A stretch of 64,000 bases of DNA from Serratia rubidaea (GCA_901472405.1 LR590463.1:3286001-3350000); one strand, 5' to 3'. Counted from the first letter of the stretch, positions 10,532-20,880 are shown. Notes: a model not told the origin generated them from the sequence alone. A program made the numbers and translations.

Positions 10532-11947
10532 ATGACGGGTGAAGACGCGGTACAACAGGCAAACGCCTATTTTGACAGCGGGGCTTTTCGGCAGGTGCTG
10601 GCGCGCCGTATTGTTCTGCAGACGGAGAGCCAGCGGCCGGATCGCGATGCGCTGCTGATGCAGTATCTGCAGCAGGAAATCATGCCGCCGCTGCGCGCGC
10701 TCGGCTTTGAGCTCCATCTGTACGACAATCCAGAAGCGGCCAACCGGCCGTTTCTGATCGCCGTACGCATCGAAGATCCCGCGCTGCCGACCCTGCTGAC
10801 CTACGGCCACGGCGACGTTGTCTTCGGCGACGATGACAACTGGCGCAGCGACCTCTCTCCCTGGCAGCTGCATGAGGAAGGCGACCGCTGGTACGGACGC
10901 GGCAGCGCCGATAACAAGGGACAACACAGCATCAATCTCGCCGCGCTGGAACAGGTGTTTCAGGCGCGCGGCGGCAAGCTGGGCTTTAACTGCAAACTGA
11001 TCTTTGAAATGGGGGAAGAGATCGGCTCCCCCGGACTGGCGGAGATCTGTCGCCGCCAGCGCGAACTGCTGCAGGCCGATCTGTTTATCGCCTCCGACGG
11101 CCCGCGGCTGAACGCCACTCAGCCGACGCTGTTTCTTGGTTCGCGCGGCAGCGTCAATTTCCGCCTGAGCATTCACGCGCGGGACAACGCCTACCACTCC
11201 GGCAACTGGGGCGGCCTGCTCACCAACCCCGGCACCCAGCTCGCCAACGCCCTCGCCGCGCTGGTCAATCAGCACGGCCAGCTGCAGGTCGCCGCCTTAC
11301 AGCCGCCGGCGCTGGATGAGGCGATGCGCGCTATTTTGCGCGAGCTGACCGTCGGCGGCCAACCCGACGATCCGCAGATTGACGAACACTGGGGCGAAGC
11401 CGGGTTAACCCCCAGCGAGCGTCTCTACGGCTGGAATACGCTGGAAGTGCTGGCCTACCAGACCGGCAATCCGCAGCGGCCGATGAATGCCATCCCCGCC
11501 AGCGCCACGGCGGTCTGCCAGCTGCGCTTTGTGGTCGGCACCGACTGGCAGCGGCTGGTTGAACACCTGCAGGCCCACCTGCAGGCGCACGGCTTTGACC
11601 ATGTCGAGGTCGAGTGGCTGCACGGTACCCCCGCGACCCGCCTCAATCCTCAGGATCCGCTGGTGCACTGGGCGCTCGATATTATGCAGCGCACCAGCGG
11701 TAAAAAACCGGCGCTGCTGCCTAACCTGGGCGGCTCGCTGCCGAACGACGTGTTCGCCGATATTCTCGGGCTGCCCACGCTGTGGGTGCCGCACTCCTAC
11801 CCGGCCTGCGGCCAGCACGGCGTCAACGAACATCTGCTGCAGTCCGTCGCCCGGGAGGGCCTGCAGATCATGACGCGCCTGTTCTGGGATCTCGGCGACA
11901 ACGGCGTCAACGTGCTGGCGCAGCGCCGGCGGGAGGCGACGCGATGA
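10532..11947 (+). CDS. M20-family zinc metallopeptidase
   Basis: This 471-residue cytoplasmic hydrolase has the M20 co-catalytic metal motifs in order: YGHGDVV (His and Asp), GRGSADNKGQ (bridging Asp), FEMGEEIGSPG (catalytic and metal-binding Glu), ASDGPR, and a final HGVNEH segment. A dimerisation (lid) domain lies between residues about 205 and 330. The family includes dipeptidases, carboxypeptidases and N-acyl amino acid hydrolases. The stop overlaps the ATG of the MFS gene (ATGA), so hydrolase and importer are translationally coupled. This suggests uptake and cleavage of one substrate. Confidence 0.88.
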   Translation: MTGEDAVQQANAYFDSGAFRQVLARRIVLQTESQRPDRDALLMQYLQQEIMPPLRALGFELHLYDNPEAANRPFLIAVRIEDPALPTLLTYGHGDVVFGDDDNWRSDLSPWQLHEEGDRWYGRGSADNKGQHSINLAALEQVFQARGGKLGFNCKLIFEMGEEIGSPGLAEICRRQRELLQADLFIASDGPRLNATQPTLFLGSRGSVNFRLSIHARDNAYHSGNWGGLLTNPGTQLANALAALVNQHGQLQVAALQPPALDEAMRAILRELTVGGQPDDPQIDEHWGEAGLTPSERLYGWNTLEVLAYQTGNPQRPMNAIPASATAVCQLRFVVGTDWQRLVEHLQAHLQAHGFDHVEVEWLHGTPATRLNPQDPLVHWALDIMQRTSGKKPALLPNLGGSLPNDVFADILGLPTLWVPHSYPACGQHGVNEHLLQSVAREGLQIMTRLFWDLGDNGVNVLAQRRREATR

Positions 11948-13229
11948 GCATCTCTGCCCAGACGCCGGCCGCCGGCAATAAACCGCATCTGTACAAAACG
12001 CTGTTCGCCACCTGCATCGGCAATGCGTTGGAATGGTTCGATATCGCCGTGTATGGTTTTTTCGCCAGCTATATCGCCCACGCCTTCTTCCCCACCGAGG
12101 ACCCCGCCGTCTCGCTGCTGCTGACGTTCGGCAGCTTCGGCGTCTCCTTTCTGATCCGCCCGCTGGGCGCCGTGGTGCTGGGCGCCTACGCCGACCGCGT
12201 CGGACGTAAAAAAGCCCTGCTGGCGTCCATCAGCCTGATGATGCTCGGCGGCGTTATCATCACCTTTATGCCGTCCTACGCCACCATCGGGCTGACGGCT
12301 CCGCTGATGATCCTGCTCACCCGTCTGATCCAGGGCTTTTCCGCCGGCGGCGAATTCGGCAGCTCGACCGCGTTTCTGGTGGAACACTTCCCCGAACGCA
12401 AGGCGTTTATCGCCAGCTGGCAGTTCGCCACCCAAGGCGCCAGCACCCTGCTGGCTTCGGCGTTCGGCCTGGGAATGAGCTACTGGCTGAGCGAAGCGCA
12501 GATACAGGAATGGGGCTGGCGTATCCCCTTCGCCTTCGCCTGCTGATTGGCCCGGTGGGGCTGTATATTCGCCGTCACGTCCATGAGCCGGCCAGCTTCA
12601 AGCAGCATGTAAAAGCCAAAGCGCCGCTGAAAACACTGATGGGCAGCCAGAAGCATCTGCTGCTGCTGGCCATCGGGCTGATGGTGATCTCCACCGCCAT
12701 CAACTATATGCTCAACTATGTGCCGACCTACGCCACCAAGAACCTGCATCTGCCCGGCTCGGTCGCCTTCAGCGCAACGCTGCTGGCCGGCGTGATCCTG
12801 ACGGTGGTGACGCCGCTGGTGGGGCTATGGGCGGAAAAAGTCGGCCGGCTGCCGCTGATGTGGGGTTCGCTGCTGTTGCTGGTGGTCAGCATCTACCCGG
12901 CGTTCCGGCTGGTGGTTAATCACACCACGCCGCTGACGCTGATGCTGCTGGTTGGCTGGATGGCACTGTTGAAATCGGTGTACTTCTCTACCGTGCCGTC
13001 GCTGATGGCGGATCTGTTCCCGATGGAGACCCGCGCCAGCGGCATGGCGATCGGCTATAACGTGGCAGTGACGGTGTTCGGCGGCTTTGCGCCGCTGATT
13101 TGCACCCTGCTTATCAGCCTCACCGGCACCAGCCTGGCGCCAAGCTACTACCTGATGATGGTGGCGCTGCTGAGCGGCTGGGCGTTGCTGAGCAGCCAAC
13201 AACAGCTGCGCGGCGTCGCACGCGCCTGA
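11944..13229 (+). CDS. MFS transporter, metabolite:H+ symporter (MHS) family
   Basis: The N-terminal half contains ATCIGNALEWFDIAVYGFFA and the cytoplasmic loop YADRVGRKKALL. The GFSAGGEFGSSTAFLVEH segment is typical of the MHS family (CitA, ProP, ShiA, KgtP). One G is missing near 12539 (TTCGCCTGCTG for TTCGGCCTGCTG). Restoring it joins the second half (IGPVGLYIRRHVHEPASF onwards), giving 12 membrane segments and 428 residues. It is cotranscribed with the M20 peptidase. The substrate is unknown, probably an organic acid or peptide-like compound. Confidence 0.87.
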
Positions 13230-13233
13230 CCGA

Positions 13234-13264
13234 CGCGCCCGGTCAGCCCGGGGCGCGATTTTTA
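13234..13264. terminator. Convergent terminator between MFS gene and cynR
   Basis: CGCGCCC and GGGCGCG form a 7-base-pair stem around a 10-base loop, followed on the plus strand by ATTTTTAA. It overlaps the last codon of cynR. Confidence 0.6.
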
Positions 13265-14146
13265 ACCGTCATCCGGTAATTTTTCCTGCGCCAGCGCGAT
13301 AAACGCCCGCGCGGCGGCGGTCTGATACGCCCCGCGGCGCTGCATCAGCACCGCCGTACGCTGCAGCAGCTGCGGCTCCAGCGCGATGGCGACCACCCCG
13401 GCCTGTTCTTTGGCCACCGCCGCCGGCAACAGCGTAGATAACGGCGTACGGCGGATGATTTCCAGCACGGCGCTTAATGAGTTGGCCTCCATCTGCACCC
13501 GGGGATAAATGCCCTGGCGGCTGCAGTAACGGTCAATCTGCTCGCGCGTGGCGAATTCCGCCGTCAATAAAATCAGCGCCTCGTTATTCAGCTGTTGCAG
13601 GCCAAGCGTCCGCTGCCCGGCCAGCGGATGGTGGCGGCCCACCACCAGCGCCAGCGTTTCCACCAGCAAACGCTGCGTAACGATCTCCGTCGAACGCACC
13701 TCTTCGAAGGCAATGCCAAGATCGAGCCGATCGTCGAGCAGCTGTTCCTCCATCTGCTCTTGCGACATCTCACGCAGCGACAGCGTGATCCGGGGATAGC
13801 GCTGATAAAACGCCTCCACCAGCGGGCCGACCAGATAGCTGGTAAAGGTGGGCGTAACGGCAATGCGTAATGCGCCGCGGCTCAGATCGCTGACGTCGTG
13901 GATCGCCCGCTGCCCGGCGGACAGATCCTGCAAGGCGCGCTGCGCATAGCGCAGATAGACCTGCCCGGCGTCGGTCAGCTGAATTTCCCGTCCGCTGCGG
14001 TCAAACAGCGGCGCGCCGAGCCGCTCTTCCAGCTGTTTAATCTGCTGCGACAGCGCCGGCTGTGAAACGTGCAGCGCCGACGCCGCGCGGGTGAAGCTGC
14101 GGTGCTCCGCAACCGCAATAAAATAGTTGATGTGCCGCAGAAGCAT
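13262..14146 (-). CDS. cynR: LysR-family activator CynR
   Basis: The 294-residue protein is colinear with E. coli CynR from [19 protein letters not shown] through [37 protein letters not shown] and [17 protein letters not shown] to the end. CynR activates the cyn operon in the presence of cyanate and represses itself. It is divergent from cynT across 114 bases of AT-rich DNA, the usual arrangement, so the operator should lie there. The frame is intact. Confidence 0.92.
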   Translation of the reverse strand: MLLRHINYFIAVAEHRSFTRAASALHVSQPALSQQIKQLEERLGAPLFDRSGREIQLTDAGQVYLRYAQRALQDLSAGQRAIHDVSDLSRGALRIAVTPTFTSYLVGPLVEAFYQRYPRITLSLREMSQEQMEEQLLDDRLDLGIAFEEVRSTEIVTQRLLVETLALVVGRHHPLAGQRTLGLQQLNNEALILLTAEFATREQIDRYCSRQGIYPRVQMEANSLSAVLEIIRRTPLSTLLPAAVAKEQAGVVAIALEPQLLQRTAVLMQRRGAYQTAAARAFIALAQEKLPDDG

Positions 14147-14260
14147 GCCGCCACCTATAAGTTTTAGTTATTCAGTTTATCCATATCCGATATTTTACCT
14201 TATACATACTCAGGCGTAACCTGCCAGGCATCCCATCACTACGCCGTTGCGGGAGCAGCC

Positions 14261-14916
14261 ATGAAAGACATTATTGAAGGTTTCCTTAAATTTCAGCGCG
14301 ATATCTTCCCCGGGCGGGCCGCGCTGTTCCAGGATCTGGCCACGCGGCAAAGCCCGCGCGCGCTGTTTATCTCCTGCTCCGACAGCCGTCTGGTGCCGGA
14401 GCTGGTGACCCAGCGCGAGCCGGGCGATCTGTTTGTAATACGCAACGCCGGCAATATCGTGCCGTCCTACGGCCCGGAGCCGGGCGGCGTATCGGCGTCG
14501 ATTGAGTACGCCGTCACCGCCCTGCAGGTGGCCGACATCGTGATTTGCGGCCACTCCGACTGCGGTGCCATGACCGCCGTCGCCAACTGCAGCTGTATGG
14601 AGCACCTGCCGGCGGTCAGCGCCTGGCTGCGCTACGCCGATTCGGCGCGCATCGTTAACGCCGCGCGTCAGCACCCGACGCCGCGCACCAAAGTGGACGA
14701 CATGGTGCGTGAAAACGTGATTGCCCAGCTGGCGAATATTCAGACCCACCCTGCGGTGCGTCTGGCGCTGGAGGAAGGACGCGCCGCGCTGCACGGCTGG
14801 GTCTATGACATAGCCAGCGGCGGCATCGATGCCTTCGATGGCGCACGCGGCGCCTTTGTTTCTCTGGCGGACCATCCGCAAACCCGCGCACTGCCCGCCA
14901 GCCGGCGGCGGTGTAA
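14261..14916 (+). CDS. cynT: Beta-class carbonic anhydrase CynT
   Basis: CynT interconverts CO2 and bicarbonate so that cyanase does not run out of bicarbonate. The zinc ligands are visible as Cys39, His98 and Cys101 ([12 protein letters not shown] and [10 protein letters not shown]), with the Asp41/Arg43 pair. The body matches E. coli CynT closely ([20 protein letters not shown]). The last codons are shifted. One C missing near 14900 hides the true stop, and restoring it gives an end at LPASPAAV and 218 residues, against 219 in E. coli. cynS starts 30 bases later. Confidence 0.93.
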
Positions 14917-14946
14917 TCCTTGTCTTCAACCCATAAGGTGACCCTA

Positions 14947-15417
14947 ATGATTCAGTCTCAAGTAAGCAACCACGCGCGTCAGGCGCTGACCGAGGTTATT
15001 TTGCTGGCCAAGGCCCGCCAGGACCTCTCCTTTGCCCAAATCACCGACGGCACCGGCCTGAGCGAAGCCTTCGTCACCGCCGCCCTGCTCGGCCAGCACG
15101 CGCTGCCGGCGCAGGCCGCCGCCAGCGTGGGGGAGAAACTGGGGCTTGACGCCGACGCAGTCGCGCTGCTGCAGAGCATCCCGCTGCGCGGCAGCATTGA
15201 GCAGAGCATTCCGACCGACCCGACTATTTATCGCTTCTATGAGATGCTGCAGGTGTACGGCACCACGCTGAAGGCGCTGGTGCATGAGAAGTTCGGTGAC
15301 GGCATTATCAGCGCCATCAACTTTAAACTGGACGTGCAGAAAGTGGACGACCCGGAAGGCGGTTCACGCGCGGTGATCACGCTGGACGGCAAGTATCTGC
15401 CCACCAAACCGTTCTAA
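14947..15417 (+). CDS. cynS: Cyanase (cyanate hydratase)
   Basis: Cyanase converts cyanate and bicarbonate to ammonia and CO2 and forms decamers. The 156-residue length equals E. coli CynS. The catalytic residues Arg96, Glu99 (YRFYEM) and Ser122 (GIISAINF) are present. The end is [10 protein letters not shown] longer in-frame start at 14920 exists, but ATG 14947 with AAGGTG upstream matches the family. It is the second gene of a cynTS operon; no cynX transporter follows. Confidence 0.95.
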   Translation: MIQSQVSNHARQALTEVILLAKARQDLSFAQITDGTGLSEAFVTAALLGQHALPAQAAASVGEKLGLDADAVALLQSIPLRGSIEQSIPTDPTIYRFYEMLQVYGTTLKALVHEKFGDGIISAINFKLDVQKVDDPEGGSRAVITLDGKYLPTKPF

Positions 15418-15427
15418 CCCACGCAGA

Positions 15428-15451
15428 CGCCATGCCGACGGCGGCATGGCG
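15428..15451. terminator. Hairpin between cynS and the deaminase gene
   Basis: CGCCATGCCG and CGGCATGGCG make a perfect 10-base-pair stem around ACGG. There is no T run, so it may slow or attenuate transcription, or protect the cynS 3' end, more than stop it. Confidence 0.5.
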
Positions 15452-15476
15452 CTGATAGTCACAGCAGGAGAACGCT

Positions 15477-15944
15477 ATGGATTTTGTGCAACGCACGATC
15501 GATCTGGCCATGCAGAACGTGGAGGAAGGCGGCCGGCCGTTTGCCACCGTCATCGCGCGCAACGGTGAAATCATCGCCGAAAGCGCCAACCAGGTCGCCC
15601 AGACCAACGACCCGACGGCGCATGCCGAAATACTGGCGGTGCGCGCCGCCTGCCGCAAGCTCGGCACCGAGCACCTGACGGACTGCGACATTTATATTCT
15701 GGCCAGCCCGTGCCCGATGTGTCTGGGCTCGCTCTACTACTGCAGCCCCAAACGGGTGATTTACCTCACCACCCGCGAAGACTACGCGCCGTTCTATAAG
15801 GACGACCGCAAGTACTTTGAGCTGGAAACCTTCTACGATGAGTACGCCAAGCCGATAGGTGAACGCCGTCTGCCGATGATTCAGCAACGGCATCAGGGGG
15901 CAATCGCCGTGTATCAGCGCTGGCAGGCGCTGAACGCCCGCTGA
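15477..15944 (+). CDS. Nucleoside/guanine deaminase-like protein (CDA superfamily)
   Basis: This 155-residue zinc deaminase carries the two signature motifs, THAEI-type (TAHAEILAVRAAC) for one zinc ligand and the catalytic Glu, and PCPMCLGSLYYC for the two Cys ligands. The family includes guanine deaminase (GuaD), tRNA adenosine deaminase and CodA-unrelated nucleoside deaminases. The length and the C-terminal FYDEYAKPIGER favour a free-standing guanine or nucleoside deaminase over TadA. The gene lies 59 bases after cynS and could share its transcript. A link to cyanate, if real, would be through nitrogen scavenging; this is inference. Confidence 0.78.
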   Translation: MDFVQRTIDLAMQNVEEGGRPFATVIARNGEIIAESANQVAQTNDPTAHAEILAVRAACRKLGTEHLTDCDIYILASPCPMCLGSLYYCSPKRVIYLTTREDYAPFYKDDRKYFELETFYDEYAKPIGERRLPMIQQRHQGAIAVYQRWQALNAR

Positions 15945-15984
15945 GCCGCCCGGAGGGGGGTCAGCCCCCTCCGTTATCGCGAAC

Positions 15985-17110
15985 TTAATACTCCACCACC
16001 ACGTCCCCGGTCGGCACGCTGCAGCAGGAGAGAATATAACCCTCTTCGACGTCCTCATCGGTAATGCCGCCGTTATGCGCCATCTCGACCGCTCCCTCCA
16101 GCCGCTTCACCTTGCAGGTGCCGCAGATGCCCATGCCGCAGGCTTTGGGAATATGCAGCCCCAGCTTGGCGGCGGCGGCATGCACGGTTTCCCCCGGCGC
16201 GATCTGCACGCTCTTGCCGGTGGCGGAGAAGAACACCTGGATCAGATCGGAACGCGGTATCGCTTCGGCCTCTTCCGCCGCCTGTTCGGCATCCTGCTGC
16301 GCCTGCTCTTTCACCGGTTCCGGCGTCGCGCCGAACGACTCCTCATGGTAGCGGCGCATATCGAAGCCGACTTCCTGCAGCATGGTGCGCACCGCCTTCA
16401 TATAAGGCGTCGGGCCGCAGCAGTAGACTTCACGCTCCATAAAGTCGGGCGCCATCATCTCCAGCATCGCGTGATTAAAGAAGCCGCGATAGCCGCCCAG
16501 TTCTGCCCAGACTCGTAGCGTTCGCACACCAGGTTCAGCTTAAAGTTGGCGATGCGCGCGGCCATATTCTCCAGATCGCGCTGGAAAATAATGTCGCGCG
16601 GCGTACGCGCGCTGTGAACAAACACCATATCGACGTCGGCGTTGGTATCAAAATACCAGCGCGCCATCGACATCACCGGCGTAATGCCGACGCCGCCCGA
16701 CAGAAACAGCACCCGGTCGCTCGGGTTGTCGATACAGTTAAACTGGCCAACCGGACCATGCACCGCCAGCTCCATCCCCTCGCTCATGTTGTCATGCAGC
16801 CAGTTGGACACCTTGCCCCCCGGCACCCGTTTGACCGTGATCGAGAAGCTGTAGGGCACCGACGGCGAGCTGGAGATGGTGTAGGAGCGGAACACCTGCT
16901 CGCTGTCGATCTCCAGCTCCAGGGTGACAAACTGACCGGGCTTAAAGAAGAACATGATCGGCTGCTCGGCCATAAAGCAGTAGGTTTTACATCCCAGGTT
17001 TCCTGAATCACTTTGACGCAACGCACAGCATGACGACCGTTGATCCAAGTCTGGGTGGTTACCGGCTCAAAAGCGCCGGTATTTACTACCGAAATAGTCT
17101 GGTTGGTCAT
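15985..17110 (-). CDS. gbcB: Glycine betaine monooxygenase reductase subunit GbcB
   Basis: GbcB passes electrons from NAD(P)H to the Rieske oxygenase GbcA, which removes one methyl group from glycine betaine. The protein has an FAD-binding domain (FRSYTISSSP), an NAD-binding domain (LFLSGGVGITPVMSM, CCGPTPYMKAV) and a C-terminal plant-type 2Fe-2S domain (CGMGICGTCKVK with a distal Cys). Two single bases appear missing, an A near 16993 and a G near 16502. Restoring both gives one 375-residue product. It is divergent from gbcA over a 343-base regulatory region, an arrangement that allows paired control. Confidence 0.88.
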
Positions 17111-17453
17111 AGGGAATGCTTCCTGTGGGCCAGTGTCGATGAATAGCACGCGATGGTTCGGCGCGGCCGTAATACGACTGAATTTTCAGTTCAACCCTCG
17201 TTTGCCATTTACTTATTCACGACATCGAGATATCTGAAAAAAACCACCGGACAACAATAGTTTCCCTCGACGTCTCTAACGGAGGGGATTGATGTCGCAG
17301 CCAGAACATAACTTATTCTCGACAGGGTGCAGCATCTGCTGTGACAGTGACCCATTTCTCTAATGGGGTGACCGGGAACGGGGCGTTGTTACAACCAGGA
17401 TGCGTCCGCGCGCGGGCGCGACACACTTTGATCTGAATGAGAAGAGCAACATC
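17111..17453. promoter_or_regulatory. Divergent gbcB/gbcA regulatory region
   Basis: No gene is seen here. The region is less GC-rich than its surroundings and must hold both promoters. It contains a TGTCGCA element at 17293-17299, a motif that recurs in other promoters of this island. The inverted form CGACAT lies near 17220, and CTCGACAG follows near 17319. A GbdR-type activator is the expected regulator by analogy with Pseudomonas. Confidence 0.5.
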
Positions 17454-18771
17454 ATGAGTCATAACGATCTGCTGAATATCACCTGCGCCAGCATTACCGA
17501 TGCTCGCGAACAGATGACCGACTTGCTCAAACGGCGCAGCCGAACTACTCGCTGCCGCAGCCGCTGTATAACGACCCGACCATGTTTCGCATTGATATGG
17601 AGGAGGTGTTTCAGAAAGAGTGGCTGTTCGTCGGCATGACCAGCGAAATCCCGAAAAAGGGCGACTACTTCACCCTTGAAATCGGCCAGAATCCGGTGCT
17701 GGTGGTGCGCGACGCCGACGGCGCCGTCAACGCCTTCCACAATACCTGCCGCCACCGCGGCTCGCGCATCTGCCAGCAGCCGCGCGGCAAGGTGGCGAAC
17801 CTGGTGTGCCCCTACCACCAGTGGACCTACGACCTGAAGGGTAACCTGCTGTTCGCCGGCACCCATATGGGCGACGGCTTCGAGCCGCGTCAGCACGGCT
17901 GAAGCCGGCGCACTGCCGCACCGCGGCGGCTTTATTTTTGTCTGCATCGCGGAGCAGGCGCCGGAGTCCGACTTTGATGACTTCCTGGCGACGCTCGAAG
18001 AGTATATGGCGCCGTACGACGTGGAAAAACACCAAGCTGGCGACCGAATCCGAGATGTATGAAAAAGCCAACTGGAAGCTGGTGCTGGAAAACAACCGCG
18101 AGTGCTACCACTGCGCGGGCAGCCACCCGGAACTGCTCAACACCCTGCTGGAGTGGGACGACAACAACGATCCGCGCGCCACGCCGGAGTTTATCGCCTA
18201 CTACAATCAGCAGGCGGAGCAGTGGGATCAGGAAGGGATCCCGCATCGCCATCAAAGCTTCGGCCAACGCAACCGCATCGTCCGCATGCCGCTGAAACCG
18301 GGCGCCAACGTGATGACCATCGACGGCAGCGAAGGCTGCACCAAGCTGCTCGGCCGCATTCAGAACCGTCAGTTGGGCTCGATGCGCATCCTGCATCTGC
18401 CCAACTCCTGGAACCATATGCAGAGCGATCACTTTATCGTTTTCCGGTGCTGCCGATCTCCGCCCAGGAGTCGCTGGTGACCACCAAATGGTTTGTACAT
18501 AAGGATGCGGTGCCGGGCGTCGATTACGATCCGGAACGCCTGCGTCAGGTCTGGATGCGACCAACGATCAGGACCGTATTCTGGGTGAAGAGAAACCAGC
18601 GCGGCATTAACTCTATCGGCTATCAGCCCGGCCCGTATTCGGAAACCTACGAATTTGGCGTGATCAACTTCCTGGATTGGTACAGCGAGACGTACTGAAG
18701 AATATGGACGCGGCGGATAATAGTGAGCACTACCGATCGGCGTGCCCGATGCTGAACGGCAGTACGGCTGA
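17454..18771 (+). CDS. gbcA: Glycine betaine monooxygenase, Rieske oxygenase subunit GbcA
   Basis: GbcA oxidatively demethylates glycine betaine to dimethylglycine, releasing formaldehyde. In corrected frame the Rieske cluster ligands are Cys99-x-His101 (NTCRHRGSRIC) and Cys119-x2-His122 (CPYHQWTYDL). The catalytic domain has NNRECYHCAGSHPEL, holding mononuclear-iron His ligands. The gene needs eight single-base corrections (near 17534, 17899, 17929, 18025, 18447, 18553, 18590 and 18701) plus a probable missing C near 18745 to reach the stop at 18769. After these the length is a multiple of three, about 440 residues. The amino acid sequence is well conserved in every fragment, so sequencing errors are more likely than decay. 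Confidence 0.82.
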
Positions 18772-18778
18772 TTCCCCT

Positions 18779-18812
18779 TTTGCCCGGCCCTCTCGCCTGA
18801 GAGAGCCGGGCA
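18779..18812. terminator. Terminator hairpin after gbcA
   Basis: TTGCCCGGC and GCCGGGCAA form the base of a long hairpin with an inner CTCTC/GAGAG stem. It lies between the convergent gbcA and etfB genes. There is no clear T run. Confidence 0.6.
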
Positions 18813-18850
18813 ACGCGATGTCCCTTTCCGAGATAAAAAAAACCAGCGCC

Positions 18851-19652
18851 TTACCGGCCGCCGCGCACCACCCCTTCTCCAGCAGCAGATCGAATATCGC
18901 CTGCGCCATCTCAGGGCCGGCTTATCACGCAGAATGCGCCCGCCGTCGCCCTGCGACTTCGCGGTCGCCGCCTTGAAGCGGTCGGCGGGGCGGTTTTCGC
19001 CTTCACCACCTGCAGACGCTTCGGCCGCTTACGCGCCGGCGCCTCGCTCCATTCGCTTTGGCTCGTCGTGGCAGGCAACGCCCGCCGCCGTACTTGCCAG
19101 CTGCGCCCGGCTGGCGGGGCCGAAAGCGCTCTGACGCGGCGCCGGCGCCGCCAGATCGACGCTGGCGATAAACGGCAGCGGCACCCTGAGCGCCCGGCGC
19201 TGGCCGCGCGGCAGCGCCTGCAGCAGCTGCGCCTCGCCGCCGTCGATACTGACGATATCGGCAATGCCGGTCACCACCGGCATGCCCAGCGTTTCCCCCA
19301 GCAGGTAAGGCACCATGCCGGACGATTCGCCGCTCTCGGCGCGCACGCCGGTCAGGATGATATCCGGCTTCTCCTGGCTCAGATAGCGGCACAGGGCGGG
19401 CACCACATCCGCGCACTCGCCCTGCTCCAGCACTCGCAGCGTGTTCAATCCCATACCGGCATAGCTGCGCAGCGCTTCAGCGCCGGGGTCACCCGCGTGC
19501 AGCACCTCCAGCCCCTGCGGCGCCAGCGTCAGCGCCAGTTCCACCGCCCGGGCGTCCTGCCGGCGCGGCGCTCGCGCCCGGAGCCGGGATGCTTGCCGAT
19601 CGACACCAGCGCCGGTCACGCGCAGGTCTGCATTCTGCTTCTCAGGCTGCAT
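18851..19652 (-). CDS. Electron transfer flavoprotein beta subunit of the dgc operon
   Basis: EtfB pairs with EtfA to carry electrons from dimethylglycine/sarcosine oxidation to the respiratory chain. Family segments are visible: DARAVELALTLAPQGLEVL, CRYLSQEKPDIILTGVRAE and ASVDLAAPAPRQSAFGPA. Further on come the C-terminal ARKRPKRLQVVKAKTA and MAQAIFDLLLEKG. Six single-base changes are needed (about 19616, 19577, 19086, 18992, 18914 and 18872), after which 267 residues are continuous. ATG 19652 is preceded by AGGGGGA and overlaps the end of etfA. The high error density matches neighbouring gbcA, while etfA and dgcB are clean. Confidence 0.8.
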
Positions 19653-20880
19653 GTTCAAATTCCCCCTGATGGTGCTCTCTGACCAGCCGGATCAGCTGGG
19701 CCATAATCTCGCTGCTGTCGCCAATCACGCTGAGCGCGGCGCGTTTCACCATATCGCAGCCGGCGTCGGTGTTAATGGCAATCACCTTGTCGCACTGGCC
19801 GATGCCCTGCAGATGCTGGATTGCGCCGGAAATGCCCACCGCTACATAGACCCGGGCGGTGACCCAGGTGCCGGTGGCGCCGACCTGGCGCTGACGCGGC
19901 ATATGGCCATCGTCCACCGCCACCCGGCTGGCGCCTTCGGTGGCGCCGAGCGCTTCGGCGCACTGGTGGAACAGCGTCCAGTCCTGCACGCCGTTGCCGG
20001 CCGAGAGGATAAACTCCGCTTCCGCCAGCGCCACCGCGTTGGGATCCACCGCCACCTGACCGTCGTCGCGAATGCGCGTTGCCGCATTGACCGCCTGCTG
20101 CAACTGCACCGGCAGCGCCTCATGGCGGGTTTCGTCCACCGGATCGGCGCACTCCGCCGCCAACAGCAGCATACGCGGCGTGGCGCGGGTAATATCGATA
20201 CTGCCGCCGGCCCCGCGGCAGACGCTTTGCGCGGCATCCACCCGCCAGGCCTGAGTGGCCGGGCGCTCGCCCAGACGCGCCGCCAGCCGGCAGCCCAGCT
20301 CAAAACCGCCGGCCACACTGTCCGGCAGCAGCCAGTGGCGCGGCGCAAACTGGCGCTCCACCTCGCTCAGGGCGGCGACGCGCAGCTCCGGCGCATACGC
20401 CTGATAGCCGTCTCCGCTGAGTTCCAGCAGCCGGTCAACGCCGGCGGTCGCGAACCCCTGCTCGCGGTGTTCGCCGAACACCACGGCCAGCACCGCCCCG
20501 GCGCCGCCGATCTCGCGGATCAGCGCATGGGCCTGGCCCAGTACGTCCCGGTCGTGATCGCTCAGCCGTCCGCCCACCATATCGGGCACCACCGCAATGT
20601 AGTAGTCGGGCTGCTCCACCCGGTGCAGCGGCAGCAGCGTCGTCTGCACCGCGCTGACCGCCCGCTGGCCGCCGCGCAGGGTCGGCATACCAACATTCAT
20701 CCGATCAATACGGCGGATGCCGTTCGGACCGATAAAGCCCACGGCGTGCGGGTTGCGGCGAATCAGCCCGGACGGGCCGCGCGACTCGCCCGCCGGCATC
20801 ATCATCGCCGCGTGCTGCGGATGCAGACGGTTGCGCGCAATCCATTCGGCGCGCGGGTCTCTGCGCAGAATCTCGCTCAT
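19642..20880 (-). CDS. Electron transfer flavoprotein alpha subunit of the dgc operon
   Basis: This 412-residue EtfA-type protein has a long N-terminal extension (MSEILRRDPRAEWIARNRLHP), as seen in the etfA gene of the Pseudomonas dgcA-dgcB locus. The FAD-binding C-terminal domain is marked by GATGTWVTARVYVAVGISGA and IAINTDAGCDMVKRA, close to the family consensus. With EtfB it should accept electrons from DgcAB. The start overlaps the dgcB stop, so the genes are coupled. The frame is intact. Confidence 0.85.
   Translation of the reverse strand: MSEILRRDPRAEWIARNRLHPQHAAMMMPAGESRGPSGLIRRNPHAVGFIGPNGIRRIDRMNVGMPTLRGGQRAVSAVQTTLLPLHRVEQPDYYIAVVPDMVGGRLSDHDRDVLGQAHALIREIGGAGAVLAVVFGEHREQGFATAGVDRLLELSGDGYQAYAPELRVAALSEVERQFAPRHWLLPDSVAGGFELGCRLAARLGERPATQAWRVDAAQSVCRGAGGSIDITRATPRMLLLAAECADPVDETRHEALPVQLQQAVNAATRIRDDGQVAVDPNAVALAEAEFILSAGNGVQDWTLFHQCAEALGATEGASRVAVDDGHMPRQRQVGATGTWVTARVYVAVGISGAIQHLQGIGQCDKVIAINTDAGCDMVKRAALSVIGDSSEIMAQLIRLVREHHQGEFEHAA

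Noticed and set aside
17454..18771. Calling gbcA a pseudogene
   Set aside because: All fragments are well conserved, corrections are single bases in short runs, and the same kind of break occurs in essential genes of this window.
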